A stretch of DNA of 9,679 nucleotides from Rhodoferax sp. (lineage in GTDB: Bacteria; Pseudomonadota; Gammaproteobacteria; Burkholderiales; Burkholderiaceae_C): positions 1-9,679 of the forward strand of contig JAQGMQ010000288.1 in the NCBI GenBank assembly GCA_028292305.1. Direction: 5' to 3'. Position 1 is the stretch's first letter, and the number at the start of each line of letters is the position of its first letter. The notes below the pieces were generated by a model. It saw only the letters and a program-made list of their open reading frames with translations. It did not search any database and was not told the origin of the DNA. Of this stretch, positions 1 to 5,959 are shown piece by piece. Position numbers and translations under genes: made by a program.

Positions 1-187
1 TTCGTTCCGGCTCAACGACGAGGCCACGCTCAACATCATCGGCCCGGCCTTCGCGGCCGAGCAGACGCAGATCTTCGAGGCCGACCTGGCCAAGTCGCGG
101 CGCGTGTCGTTCGAAGCCTGGCAGAACCGCCCGTTGAAAGAGAAGGCCGGCGAGATGTTCAGCGCGCTGATCGCCTCGCAGCTTTGA
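1..187 (+). CDS. cls: Cardiolipin synthase / phospholipase D-like protein, C-terminal end (partial)
   Basis: Reading from base 2, the last 61 residues of a protein are visible, beginning SFRLNDEATLNIIGPAF and ending in IASQL before a TGA at 185-187. The wording (an S-F-R-L-N-D-E-A stretch after the second catalytic motif, then SRRVSFEAWQNRP and a short helical tail) matches the C-terminus of betaproteobacterial cardiolipin synthases of the phospholipase D superfamily. These membrane-associated enzymes join two phosphatidylglycerols, or transfer a phosphatidyl group, to make cardiolipin. The HKD catalytic motifs lie outside the window, so activity cannot be judged here. The assignment rests on recalled similarity of the tail only. 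The gene is convergent with the small gene at 239-571. Confidence 0.72.
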   Translation, partial: SFRLNDEATLNIIGPAFAAEQTQIFEADLAKSRRVSFEAWQNRPLKEKAGEMFSALIASQL

Positions 188-214
188 AGCGCTTCCTGGC
201 CGGCAAGGCGCTTC
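186..214. terminator. Terminator-like hairpin between convergent genes
   Basis: GAAGCG (186-191) and CGCTTC (209-214) form a 6-bp inverted repeat, with further partial pairing inside and a GGCCGGC loop region. It begins in the cls stop codon and lies 25 bases beyond the stop of the facing gene, where a shared terminator would be expected. No T-tract follows on either strand, so intrinsic termination is doubtful. Confidence 0.25.
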
Positions 215-238
215 ACTGCCGAGCGAGCCGGCGCGGCC

Positions 239-571
239 TCACTGCAGCGCGGCCTGTTCCGCGGTGCTGAGCCCGCTGCCCATCGTGGTCAGCAGCTCCA
301 TGGACAAGGCCTTGAACGCGTCCTTGAACAGCGAGGCCTTCAGCGTGTCGGTTTCCGACAACGGCTTCGGCAGGTTCTGGCAGGCATGTTGCAACATCGT
401 CGTCGCCAGGCCTTCCTCCAGCATGGCCATCGTCAAGGCGCGCTGGGTCGGCGACTGGGTGGCGATGCGCACGCGCAGCAAGTCGGCGAACCACGCGATG
501 ATCGCGGTTTGCGCAATGCCGCGCATCTCTGCGGCCAGCGCCTTCTGGTCGGTGGATGCGTCTTGGTTCAT
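239..571 (-). CDS. Hypothetical small all-helical protein, 110 aa
   Basis: This gene encodes 110 residues starting MNQDASTDQKALAAEMRG. A GGAAC purine stretch 6-8 bases upstream of the ATG (567-571 region) is an acceptable ribosome binding site. I do not recognise a family. The sequence is rich in Ala, Leu, Met and Thr, has one cysteine (in LQHACQNLP), and has no signal peptide or clear membrane segment. The hydrophobic patch around residues 20-35 (TAIIAWFADLLRV) is interrupted by charged residues and looks like an amphipathic helix. A cytoplasmic helical bundle is the most that can be inferred. It is convergent with cls and divergent from the receiver gene at 805. A plausible sigma-70 promoter lies 33-61 bases upstream. 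Coding is supported by the good start context, the amino-acid composition and the sensible gene layout. Confidence 0.6.
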   Translation of the reverse strand: MNQDASTDQKALAAEMRGIAQTAIIAWFADLLRVRIATQSPTQRALTMAMLEEGLATTMLQHACQNLPKPLSETDTLKASLFKDAFKALSMELLTTMGSGLSTAEQAALQ

Positions 572-603
572 GGGTTCCGTTTTTCAAAGCCGAGTGGTCG
601 GCC

Positions 604-632
604 AATATAACCCCACCGCCTGTCCAGGTCGA
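604..632 (-). promoter_or_regulatory. Candidate sigma-70 promoter for the 110-aa gene
   Basis: On the minus strand TCGACC (632-627, 4 of 6 to the -35 consensus) is separated by 17 bases from TATATT (609-604, 5 of 6 to the -10 consensus). Transcription would begin near 597, giving a leader of about 26 bases before the ATG at 571. This is read by eye only. Confidence 0.4.
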
Positions 633-716
633 TGGCCGGGGGTGCCAGCCGCGCGCTTGTCCAAGAGTCGCGCCCACAACGGGTGGTCCGCCTACAAGAG
701 GCGCATCGCAAATTTG

Positions 717-722
717 TATAGT
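717..722 (+). promoter_or_regulatory. Candidate -10 element for the receiver gene
   Basis: TATAGT (5 of 6 to the -10 consensus) sits in a short AT-rich patch (AAATTTGTATAGT) within GC-rich DNA, about 83 bases upstream of the receiver ATG at 805. No good -35 hexamer lies 16-18 bases upstream, so an activator or an alternative sigma factor might be needed, or the match is chance. Confidence 0.3.
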
Positions 723-804
723 CGAGTCGGCGCGGGCCCTTTCTGAGCGACACCGAAGTCAGGCCCAAGCCGCCGAGCGCCACCCAACGTCAAACCAGCC
801 CCGT

Positions 805-1176
805 ATGCCGAGCATCACCATCCTCGTGGAGGACAGCAACAAGATTCGCGAAGTGCTCATTCCGAGCATGGAAGAGCTCGGCAATCTGCAGGTCGTGGCC
901 GTGGCCGAAACCTCGGCCGAAGCCTTGCTTGCGCTCGCGCTGCACGCGTCGGTGTGGCAGGAGGCGGTGGTCGACCTGTTCCTGCGCGAAGGCTCGGGAC
1001 TGGACGTGTTGCACGCCTGCGCCACGCGGCGGCCCGGGCAGCGCGTGGTCGTGCTCACCAACTACGCCACCAGCGAGATCCGGCGGCGTTGCCTGGCCCT
1101 GGGTGCCGACGCCGTGTTCGACAAGTCCACCGAGCTGGACGGCTTTTTCGACTTCTGCGCTTCGTTCGGCAACTGA
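805..1176 (+). CDS. Single-domain response regulator (CheY-like receiver), 123 aa
   Basis: The 123-residue protein is one receiver domain with no output domain. The key residues are all present: the acidic pair E9-D10 in ILVEDS, the phosphoacceptor D57 in AVVDLFLREGSG, the switch threonine T85 in VVVLTNY, and the conserved lysine K107 in VFDKS. It would be phosphorylated by a sensor kinase and act by protein-protein contact in the cytoplasm. The reading frame is open upstream to base 556, but family alignment starts at MPSITILVEDS, so the ATG at 805 was chosen. The extra upstream residues are low-complexity and would overlap the promoter region. No clear Shine-Dalgarno sequence precedes 805. 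The gene is convergent with the diguanylate cyclase, which hints at (but does not prove) a link to c-di-GMP signalling. No histidine kinase is in view. Confidence 0.85.
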   Translation: MPSITILVEDSNKIREVLIPSMEELGNLQVVAVAETSAEALLALALHASVWQEAVVDLFLREGSGLDVLHACATRRPGQRVVVLTNYATSEIRRRCLALGADAVFDKSTELDGFFDFCASFGN

Positions 1177-1282
1177 GCGCGGGCCGCCGTAGTCGACACG
1201 CTGAAGCCACGGCGATCCGCGGGCTGGCGCTTGGGTGCACCGACGCGCAAGCGGCACGATGGCGGTTGCGGCCACCGTCCGC

Positions 1283-2368
1283 TCAGGCGCGCAGGCAGAC
1301 CCGGTTGCGCCCGCTCTGCTTGGCTTCGAACAAGGCCTGGTCGGCAATCTCGATGGTGTCGGCCAGTGCCCGCTGCGGCATCACTTCGGCGATGCCGATG
1401 GAGGCCGTCACCGGTGTGGGCTCCCGCATGTTCTGGATCGACAGGCGCAGTTTTTCGGCGACCTTCAGCGCGTCTTCTTCGGACACGTCGGCCAGGCACA
1501 CCAGAAACTCTTCGCCGCCCCAGCGCATCACCGCATCGTCACGCCGCAGCAGGGCCCGCATGGTGCTGGCGGCGCGGCGCAGCACCTCGTCGCCCACGGC
1601 GTGGCCATGGGTGTCGTTGATTTCCTTGAAGTGGTCGAGGTCGATCACCAACACGAAGGAGCGCGGGTCGAACAGCGATTTGCGTGCGATGCGGCTTTCG
1701 ACGATGGGCAGCGCGCGCCGGTTCAACAGGCCGGTGAGCGCGTCCTGGTTCACGATCTGCTCCAGCGCGGCGCGTTCGGCCGAGTTGTTCAGCACCGAAG
1801 AAAACAGCGCGCCCAGCGCCACGAACAGGCCTTCACCGACCTCTTCGAAATAACGCTCGTGGTCGGCATAGATGACGAACAGGCCCTTCATGTCGGCGAC
1901 TGTTGACTCCAGCGGCACGGCCAGTACGCTGCGCACGCCGTGCTGCGCCGCCACCTCGCGCCACGGCCCGAACGGCGACCACCTGGCCACGCGAAACGCT
2001 TCCGGCGTCTTGCCCTGCAGCGTGCGATAGGCCGGGCCCATGGCGGTGACCAGGTTGCGGTCGATGGTGATGCCGGCTGCGTAGTCCTGCGCACGGCCGG
2101 CAAACACCTGCGGCCGGATCACCTGGGTGGTGGCCGGGCCGAACCAGGTCCAGGCCAGGCAGATGTGGCCGCTGACACTGCACATGGCCTCGCACACGCC
2201 CTTGATGACATCGAGTTCGCTGCGCACGTTCAGGAGCCGGGCCGAGCTGGCCAGCAGCGTCTCGGCGATGCGGCAGCGCTCCAGCGACGCGTCCAGCGGC
2301 GGCACCGCACCGACGGTGGCCAGGCTCCGGCCCGCGGCGGCTTTGGGCCGGCGTTTAGGCAGCCACAT
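1283..2368 (-). CDS. GAF-GGDEF diguanylate cyclase, 361 aa
   Basis: The protein would make cyclic di-GMP from two GTP. From the chosen ATG (2368) it has a short basic N-terminus, a GAF-like sensory domain at about residues 34-197 (ending VLAVPLESTVADMKGLFVIY and following helices), and a C-terminal GGDEF domain from the QDALTGLLNRRAL motif near 208 to the end. The active-site loop is GGEEF (284-288), the metal-binding Asp is in VIDLDHFK (D243), and an RxxD inhibitory site (RRDD, 275-278) lies exactly five residues before GGEEF. An active, product-inhibited cyclase is therefore expected. There is no EAL domain, membrane segment or signal peptide, so the protein is probably soluble. The frame stays open to an ATG at 2437, but those 23 residues are basic and atypical and would run through an 11-bp inverted repeat. 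The 2368 start has GGAAAG about 9 bases upstream. The ligand of the GAF domain is unknown. Confidence 0.9.
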   Translation of the reverse strand: MWLPKRRPKAAAGRSLATVGAVPPLDASLERCRIAETLLASSARLLNVRSELDVIKGVCEAMCSVSGHICLAWTWFGPATTQVIRPQVFAGRAQDYAAGITIDRNLVTAMGPAYRTLQGKTPEAFRVARWSPFGPWREVAAQHGVRSVLAVPLESTVADMKGLFVIYADHERYFEEVGEGLFVALGALFSSVLNNSAERAALEQIVNQDALTGLLNRRALPIVESRIARKSLFDPRSFVLVIDLDHFKEINDTHGHAVGDEVLRRAASTMRALLRRDDAVMRWGGEEFLVCLADVSEEDALKVAEKLRLSIQNMREPTPVTASIGIAEVMPQRALADTIEIADQALFEAKQSGRNRVCLRA

Positions 2369-2408
2369 GGCGCGGCGCTTTCCGGGCGGTAGGAGGGGTT
2401 GGAGGCAT

Positions 2409-2453
2409 CGGCGTGTAAATTTTGCCGATCGTAGCATTCCGGTTTACACGCCG
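2409..2453. promoter_or_regulatory. Perfect 11-bp inverted repeat upstream of the diguanylate cyclase
   Basis: CGGCGTGTAAA at 2409-2419 is repeated in inverted orientation as TTTACACGCCG at 2443-2453, with a 23-base spacer and no mismatch. It lies 41-85 bases upstream of the cyclase ATG at 2368, in the gap after the aldo/keto reductase stop at 2491. The arm-to-arm distance of 34 bases (about three helical turns) suits a regulator dimer or a pair of dimers bound on one DNA face. A TACGAT -10-like hexamer on the minus strand lies between the arms. There is no T-tract, so a terminator is less likely. Confidence 0.55.
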
Positions 2454-2490
2454 GGCACTGCCCACACGGGCGCTGGTCGCCCCGGCGTCA

Positions 2491-3422
2491 TCAATGGGTG
2501 AAATCGAGCGCTTGCGCCATGCCGCGCGGCGTGGGCACCGGCGCGGCGGCCAGCACGGCGGCGATGTCGCGCAGGTCGTCGGCCGTCAGCCGCAGGTCGG
2601 CGCCGCCGATGTTTTCATCCGCATGGCCGAAGCCGCGCGCGCCGGGCACGGGCACGATCCACGGCTGTTGCGCCAGCAGCCAGGCCAGCGCCAGCTGGGC
2701 CAGCGTGGCGTGTTTGCGCGCGGCAAGCGCCGCGAGTGGGGCCAGCAAGTCGTCAGTCGCCGCACCAGCCACCGCACCGCGGCCCAGCGGGCTGCTGGCC
2801 ACCAGGCCGATGCCGAGTTCTTCGAGCATTGGCAGCAGCGTGGCTGCGGGCCCGCGGTGCCACAGCGAATACGCGGCCCGCAGCACGCTGACCGGCTGCA
2901 CGGCGTGGGCGCGGCGGATGTGGGCGGCGCTGGTCTCGGTGGCATCGCACAGCCGAAGTGTCTCACCTTGCCTTGCCGGATCAGATCCTGCACCGCACCG
3001 GCCGCGTCTTCGACCGGCACGTCCGGATCGGCAAGGTGCAGGTAGAACACGTCGATGGCCTCGATCTTGAGCCGGCCCAGCGAGGCCTCGGCCGCCTGGC
3101 GGATGTGCGCGGGGCTGCTGTTCATTCGCGGCATCGTCCCTTCGCGCCGGTGCACGCCGATCCCGGTGGCTACGGCGACCCGGCTGCGGAACGGCGCGAT
3201 GGCCTCGCCCAGCAGCGATTCGAGATCGGCGCCGCCGTCGCCGCCGGCCACGTCAAACAGGCTGCTGCCGAAATCATGCGCGGCGCGGATTACCGCGATT
3301 TGCTGTTGGCGGGTCAGGATCGCCGGGCCGCCGCCGCTGCAGGTGGCGGGTCCCAGCGCCATGCAGCCGAAGCCGATGGCCGAGACTTCCAGGCCGCTCT
3401 GGCCAAGTTTGCGTTTTTTCAT
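2491..3422 (-). pseudogene. Aldo/keto reductase, frameshifted and lacking catalytic Tyr and Lys
   Basis: The first 157 codons read MKKRKLGQSGLEVSAIGFG through DLIRQGKVRHFG, a typical NADP-dependent aldo/keto reductase N-terminal half. The frame then breaks near 2950-2951. Stepping by one base continues the protein as CDATETSAAHIRRAHAVQPV and on through LEELGIGLVASSPLGRG to DFTH before the stop at 2491. One missing base explains the break, and the intact length would be about 310 residues. The catalytic tetrad is also damaged. Asp57 (FDVA) and His129 (YLHLADPD) remain, but the Tyr expected five residues after Asp57 is D62, and the Lys expected in an ATKFG-type motif is G87. The region after SPLGRG is also shorter than usual, and the usual TRK cofactor motif reads ARG. 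The start has a good CAGGAG site 7 bases upstream. It follows the AraC-family gene on the same strand, a common pairing for this family. It is either a decaying gene or a non-catalytic homologue carrying a sequencing error. Confidence 0.82.
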
Positions 3423-3652
3423 GGGTCAACTCCTGATGACACGGAACGGAAGCGGCCGGACCCGCGGCACGAGGCTTCGGGTCGCATGGCAGCGATGGAA
3501 AACATGAATCGCGGCACCAGGCCAAAGCCGTGAAGGCCAAAACCGTGGCGCACGGCTGAGGCTGAAGCGCCGCGCCGGCCTGGGGCCGACGCAGCAGAGG
3601 TCGCGTTGGGATGGGCGTTGTCGTCGCCCGGGCCTTCAGGCCGTCGGCTTCG

Positions 3653-4618
3653 TCAGCCGTTGGGCTGGCTGAACTGCTGCTCGCGCAGCCGCTTGATGTC
3701 GCGCGCGGGCGGCGAGCCGAAGAAGCGGCTGTACTCGCGGTTGAATTGCGACTGGCTCTCGTAGCCGACCCGGTGGCCGGCGGTGGCGGCGTCCACGTGT
3801 TCGCAGATCATGATGCGCCGCGCCTCCTGCAGCCGCAGCTGCTTCTGGAACTGCAGCGGCGTCATCGCCGTGACGGCCTTGAAGTGCTGGTGCAGCGACG
3901 ACACACTCATGTGCACCTCGTTGGCCAGCTCCTCGATGCGCAGCGGCTCCTGGAAGCGCTGGGCCAGCAGGCCAGTGGCTTGGGCGATGCGCTGGCTGTG
4001 GCTGTCGACCATGGCCATCTGCACCAGCCGCGCGCCGTCGGGCGACTTCAGCAGCCGGTACAGAATCTCGCGGATGAACAGCGGCGCCAGGGCCGGCACG
4101 TCCTCCGGCGCATCCAGCAACCGCAGCAGGCGCAGCAGCGGATCGAGCAAAGCCGTGGTCACCTCGCCGGTGAACATGCCGCGCTGCGCGGTGCGCGCGA
4201 TGCGGGGTTCACCGAGCCGCAGGTCCAGCGCCAGCGCGGCGATGTCCTTCACGTCGAAATTCAGCCGCAGGCCCAGGTAGGGCGCGTCGGGCGTGGCGTT
4301 CACCACCTGGCTGGCCACGGGCAGGTTCTGCGAGATGACCAGGTAATTGCGGCTGTCGTAGATGTAGACCTCGTCGCCCAGCAGCACGCGTTTGCTGCCC
4401 TGCGCCAGCACGCAGAAGGCCGGTTCGCAGATCACGTGCACGGGATGCTGGCTGTTCGACACCCGCGCCAGCGCCAGCCGCGGAATGGCCGTCTCGTGCG
4501 CGCCGTCGCGGCCGGTGAACCGGTCGATCAACGCGGCCAGCTCGGCCCGCATCAACGTGGCCTGCACCGGGTCGGCAGAGGATTCGTTGCGCAGCGCGTG
4601 GGGGGTGGATGTCAGCAT
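3653..4618 (-). CDS. AraC-family transcriptional regulator (AraC_N type), 321 aa
   Basis: The protein has an N-terminal cupin-like ligand/dimerisation domain of the AraC_N type (about residues 24-180: AELAALIDRF, then CVLAQGSKRVLLGDEVYIYD and YLVISQNLPVASQVV). Its C-terminal AraC DNA-binding domain carries two helix-turn-helix units, near 227-247 (RIEELANEVHMSVSSLHQHFK) and 277-299 (AATAGHRVGYESQSQFNREYSRFFG), ending in PPARDIKRLR. The length matches the family. It is expected to be a cytoplasmic regulator of a neighbouring gene, most simply the aldo/keto reductase 230 bases downstream on the same strand. The inducer is unknown. The frame is open far upstream (to 5110). I chose the ATG at 4618; 4636 and 4552 are alternatives, and none has a strong Shine-Dalgarno sequence. 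With the reductase apparently broken, the regulator may now be an orphan or serve other targets. Confidence 0.88.
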   Translation of the reverse strand: MLTSTPHALRNESSADPVQATLMRAELAALIDRFTGRDGAHETAIPRLALARVSNSQHPVHVICEPAFCVLAQGSKRVLLGDEVYIYDSRNYLVISQNLPVASQVVNATPDAPYLGLRLNFDVKDIAALALDLRLGEPRIARTAQRGMFTGEVTTALLDPLLRLLRLLDAPEDVPALAPLFIREILYRLLKSPDGARLVQMAMVDSHSQRIAQATGLLAQRFQEPLRIEELANEVHMSVSSLHQHFKAVTAMTPLQFQKQLRLQEARRIMICEHVDAATAGHRVGYESQSQFNREYSRFFGSPPARDIKRLREQQFSQPNG

Positions 4619-4711
4619 GGGATGAAGCTTACGCATCTGGCCGGAGCTTGTCTCTAGCTGGGGAAGATTGCTGGAGAAATGGGCAAACATCTTCAAGAAT
4701 TCTGCAAGGCT

Positions 4712-4744
4712 GGGGGAGGTGGAGGAGGGGCAGGGCGGGCCGGG
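4712..4744 (+). other. G-quadruplex-type G tract upstream of the AraC-family gene
   Basis: Four G runs of at least three (4727-4730, 4733-4735, 4737-4739, 4742-4744) are separated by loops of 2, 1 and 2 bases, and a further GGGGG lies at 4712-4716. This fits the canonical quadruplex motif with very short loops. It sits between the trmO-like stop (4816) and the AraC-family start (4618), on the template strand for the regulator. Folding is predicted from the motif only. Confidence 0.45.
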
Positions 4745-4788
4745 CCGCGCTTTGACGCTTCCTGTGCGCGGGGCGCGAGGAATGGCAT

Positions 4789-4815
4789 GGCTGGCGTTGC
4801 GCCGCTGGCCCAGCC
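4789..4815 (-). terminator. Hairpin directly after the TsaA/TrmO gene
   Basis: GGCTGG (4789-4794) and CCAGCC (4810-4815) are perfect inverted arms around a 15-base loop that holds an alternative GGCG/CGCC pairing. The hairpin touches the TAA stop of the minus-strand gene. No T-tract follows, so this is a terminator-like structure at best. Confidence 0.3.
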
Positions 4816-5328
4816 TTACGACATCCGGTGGTCCGACACCGCCTCCGGCATCGCGTCGAGCCGCCCCTCGAACCACCCGATGCGCGTGGTCTGCCGCACA
4901 TCGAATGCCGGCACATAGGGCTTGATGTCCAGCACGGGAGTCTGGTCCACCATGTCGTTGCCGCTGAAGTGCAGGACCCGGCCTTCGACGGACAGCAGCC
5001 GCACGACGGAGATGCCGATGCGGTTCGGCCGCGCCGGGGCCCGGGTCGCGAAGATGCCGTGCGGCTGGGTGTCGAGAAACGGCACGACCTCGAGCTTCTC
5101 GTGGGGACACAGGTGCAGGTGGGTGAGCAGGATCAGATAGTCGAAGCCCTCAATGTCCTTCAAGCCGGCTTGGAACTCGGCGAACACTTCGAGCCGCCCG
5201 ACTTCATGCGGCACGCCCGCCGCCTGCACGGGCACGCCGACGGTTTCCTTGAAGCGGCTGTGCACGACGCCGATCGTGCGGCAGGAAATACTGGAGGACG
5301 ATGTCAGGGGCATGGGTGGAGATGTCAT
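4816..5328 (-). CDS. tsaA: TsaA/TrmO-family tRNA methyltransferase, 170 aa
   Basis: The family signature is clear. RTIGVVHSRFKE lies near residues 17-28, EVFAEFQAGLKDIEGFDYLILL at about 47-68, FATRAPARPNRIGISVVRLL at 93-112, and DQTPVLDIKPYVPAFD at 128-143. TrmO proteins use S-adenosylmethionine to methylate the N6 of threonylcarbamoyl-adenosine at position 37 of certain tRNAs, which tunes decoding. The protein has the length of the short TsaA form and lacks the extra C-terminal domain of the E. coli enzyme, so its exact substrate is less certain. The ATG at 5328 has no obvious Shine-Dalgarno sequence. ATG 5313 (MPLTSS) is an alternative that removes five residues, and the conserved fold begins after residue 15 either way. 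It is divergent from the mop gene at 5523. Confidence 0.85.
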   Translation of the reverse strand: MTSPPMPLTSSSSISCRTIGVVHSRFKETVGVPVQAAGVPHEVGRLEVFAEFQAGLKDIEGFDYLILLTHLHLCPHEKLEVVPFLDTQPHGIFATRAPARPNRIGISVVRLLSVEGRVLHFSGNDMVDQTPVLDIKPYVPAFDVRQTTRIGWFEGRLDAMPEAVSDHRMS

Positions 5329-5434
5329 CGGTTGTTGAGAGCTTGTGAGAGCGCCGAGGGCGCGGGCGGTTTGGCCAGGGCCGGCCCGGCGTCGCAGGCT
5401 TGCATGGCGAATGCGTTAAGGTGTCGCGGTGTCT

Positions 5435-5452
5435 GGCGCAGGCCTGTGCGCC
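5435..5452. promoter_or_regulatory. 18-base palindromic site in the tsaA-mop divergent region
   Basis: GGCGCAGGCCTGTGCGCC has perfect 6-bp arms (5435-5440, 5447-5452) around GGCCTG. It lies 70 bases upstream of the mop ATG and 106 bases upstream of the tsaA ATG, a position suitable for a regulator operator or a leader hairpin. It does not resemble any operator I can name. Confidence 0.35.
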
Positions 5453-5522
5453 GTCCGGCACGCCGTGTAAAACCCCCGTGGCTTACCGTCCATTCGTACC
5501 CCACCATCTGCAAAGGCCTCCC

Positions 5523-5732
5523 ATGAAAATCAGCGCACGCAACGTCCTGCCCGGCACAGTCATCAGCATCGTTCGCGGCCCGGTAACGACCGAAGTCACC
5601 CTCGAGATCGCACCCGGCGTGCAGATCGTGTCGACCATCACCACCACCTCGGCGGCGTCGCTGAACATCGTCGAGGGTGGCCGGGCCTACGGCATCATCA
5701 AGGCCTCCAGCGTCATGGTCGGAACGGATTGA
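5523..5732 (+). CDS. mop: Molbindin-type Mop (TOBE) molybdate/pterin-binding protein, 69 aa
   Basis: The whole protein is one Mop/TOBE domain: SARNVLPGTVISIVRGPVTT, then EVTLEIAPG, ITTTSAASLNIVEGG and YGIIKASSVMVGTD. The family's hallmarks are the N-terminal ARNxLxGxV, the central TxEVxLE, the ITxxSxxxL segment and the C-terminal IKASSVM. Proteins of this size (about 68-70 residues) assemble into hexamers that bind molybdate or tungstate oxyanions in the cytoplasm and are thought to buffer molybdenum. The ATG at 5523 follows AAAGG, a weak but acceptable ribosome site 6 bases away. No modABC transporter is in the window, so it stands alone except for the molybdopterin-fold lipoprotein 228 bases downstream on the same strand. 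That pairing suggests a molybdenum-related locus but does not show a shared function. Confidence 0.92.
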   Translation: MKISARNVLPGTVISIVRGPVTTEVTLEIAPGVQIVSTITTTSAASLNIVEGGRAYGIIKASSVMVGTD

Positions 5733-5771
5733 ACGCGTGAATGAATCCTTCTCCATGCGTCCAAAGATCGC

Positions 5772-5799
5772 CTAGCCGCGCAGTATCCTGATGGGCTAG
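5772..5799 (+). terminator. Hairpin after mop
   Basis: CTAGCC (5772-5777) and GGCTAG (5794-5799) are perfect arms around a 16-base loop, 40 bases past the mop stop. A further TAGCC at 5811-5815 could pair with the second arm instead, giving two mutually exclusive structures. No T-tract follows directly, so this is weak terminator evidence. Confidence 0.25.
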
Positions 5800-5827
5800 A
5801 CGTTTCGCTATAGCCATTGGCAGATCA

Positions 5828-5868
5828 GATGCAACTGGCATCAAGCTCCGTATACTTGGGAATATAAC
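5828..5868 (+). promoter_or_regulatory. Candidate promoter and small inverted repeat before the lipoprotein
   Basis: TATACT (5851-5856) and TATAAC (5863-5868) both resemble a -10 element, in a locally AT-rich stretch about 92-109 bases upstream of the lipoprotein ATG at 5960. An inverted repeat GATGC-AACTG-GCATC (5828-5842) covers the expected -35 region and could be an operator. No convincing -35 hexamer is visible. Confidence 0.3.
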
Positions 5869-5959
5869 GCTTGGCGTTCGGCAGCTTGTCGAACCCGCGG
5901 ATCGCAGCCCCGCGGCATCGGCGCCGGGTGCATACCAAGCCACACCCTACGGAGCCTCC

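Noticed and set aside
954..1853. Plus-strand open frame of 299 codons across the receiver and cyclase
   Set aside because: It overlaps two well-supported genes in other frames and translates to a Ser/Arg/Ala-rich sequence without motifs.
2369..2437. Longer diguanylate cyclase N-terminus from the ATG at 2437
   Set aside because: The 23 extra residues are basic and atypical, the start codon lies inside an inverted repeat, and the 2368 ATG has a better placed GGAAAG site.
3423..3652. Possible small gene or hairpin between the AKR and AraC genes
   Set aside because: A GGCCT-TC-AGGCC stem (3631-3642) exists, but its two-base loop is too tight and no T-tract follows. No coding frame with a start signal is visible in these 230 bases.
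3611..4657. Long plus-strand open frame of 348 codons
   Set aside because: It lies opposite the AraC-family gene, whose cupin and helix-turn-helix motifs are unmistakable. The plus-strand translation is His/Gln/Arg-rich with no recognisable fold, a typical antisense frame in GC-rich DNA.
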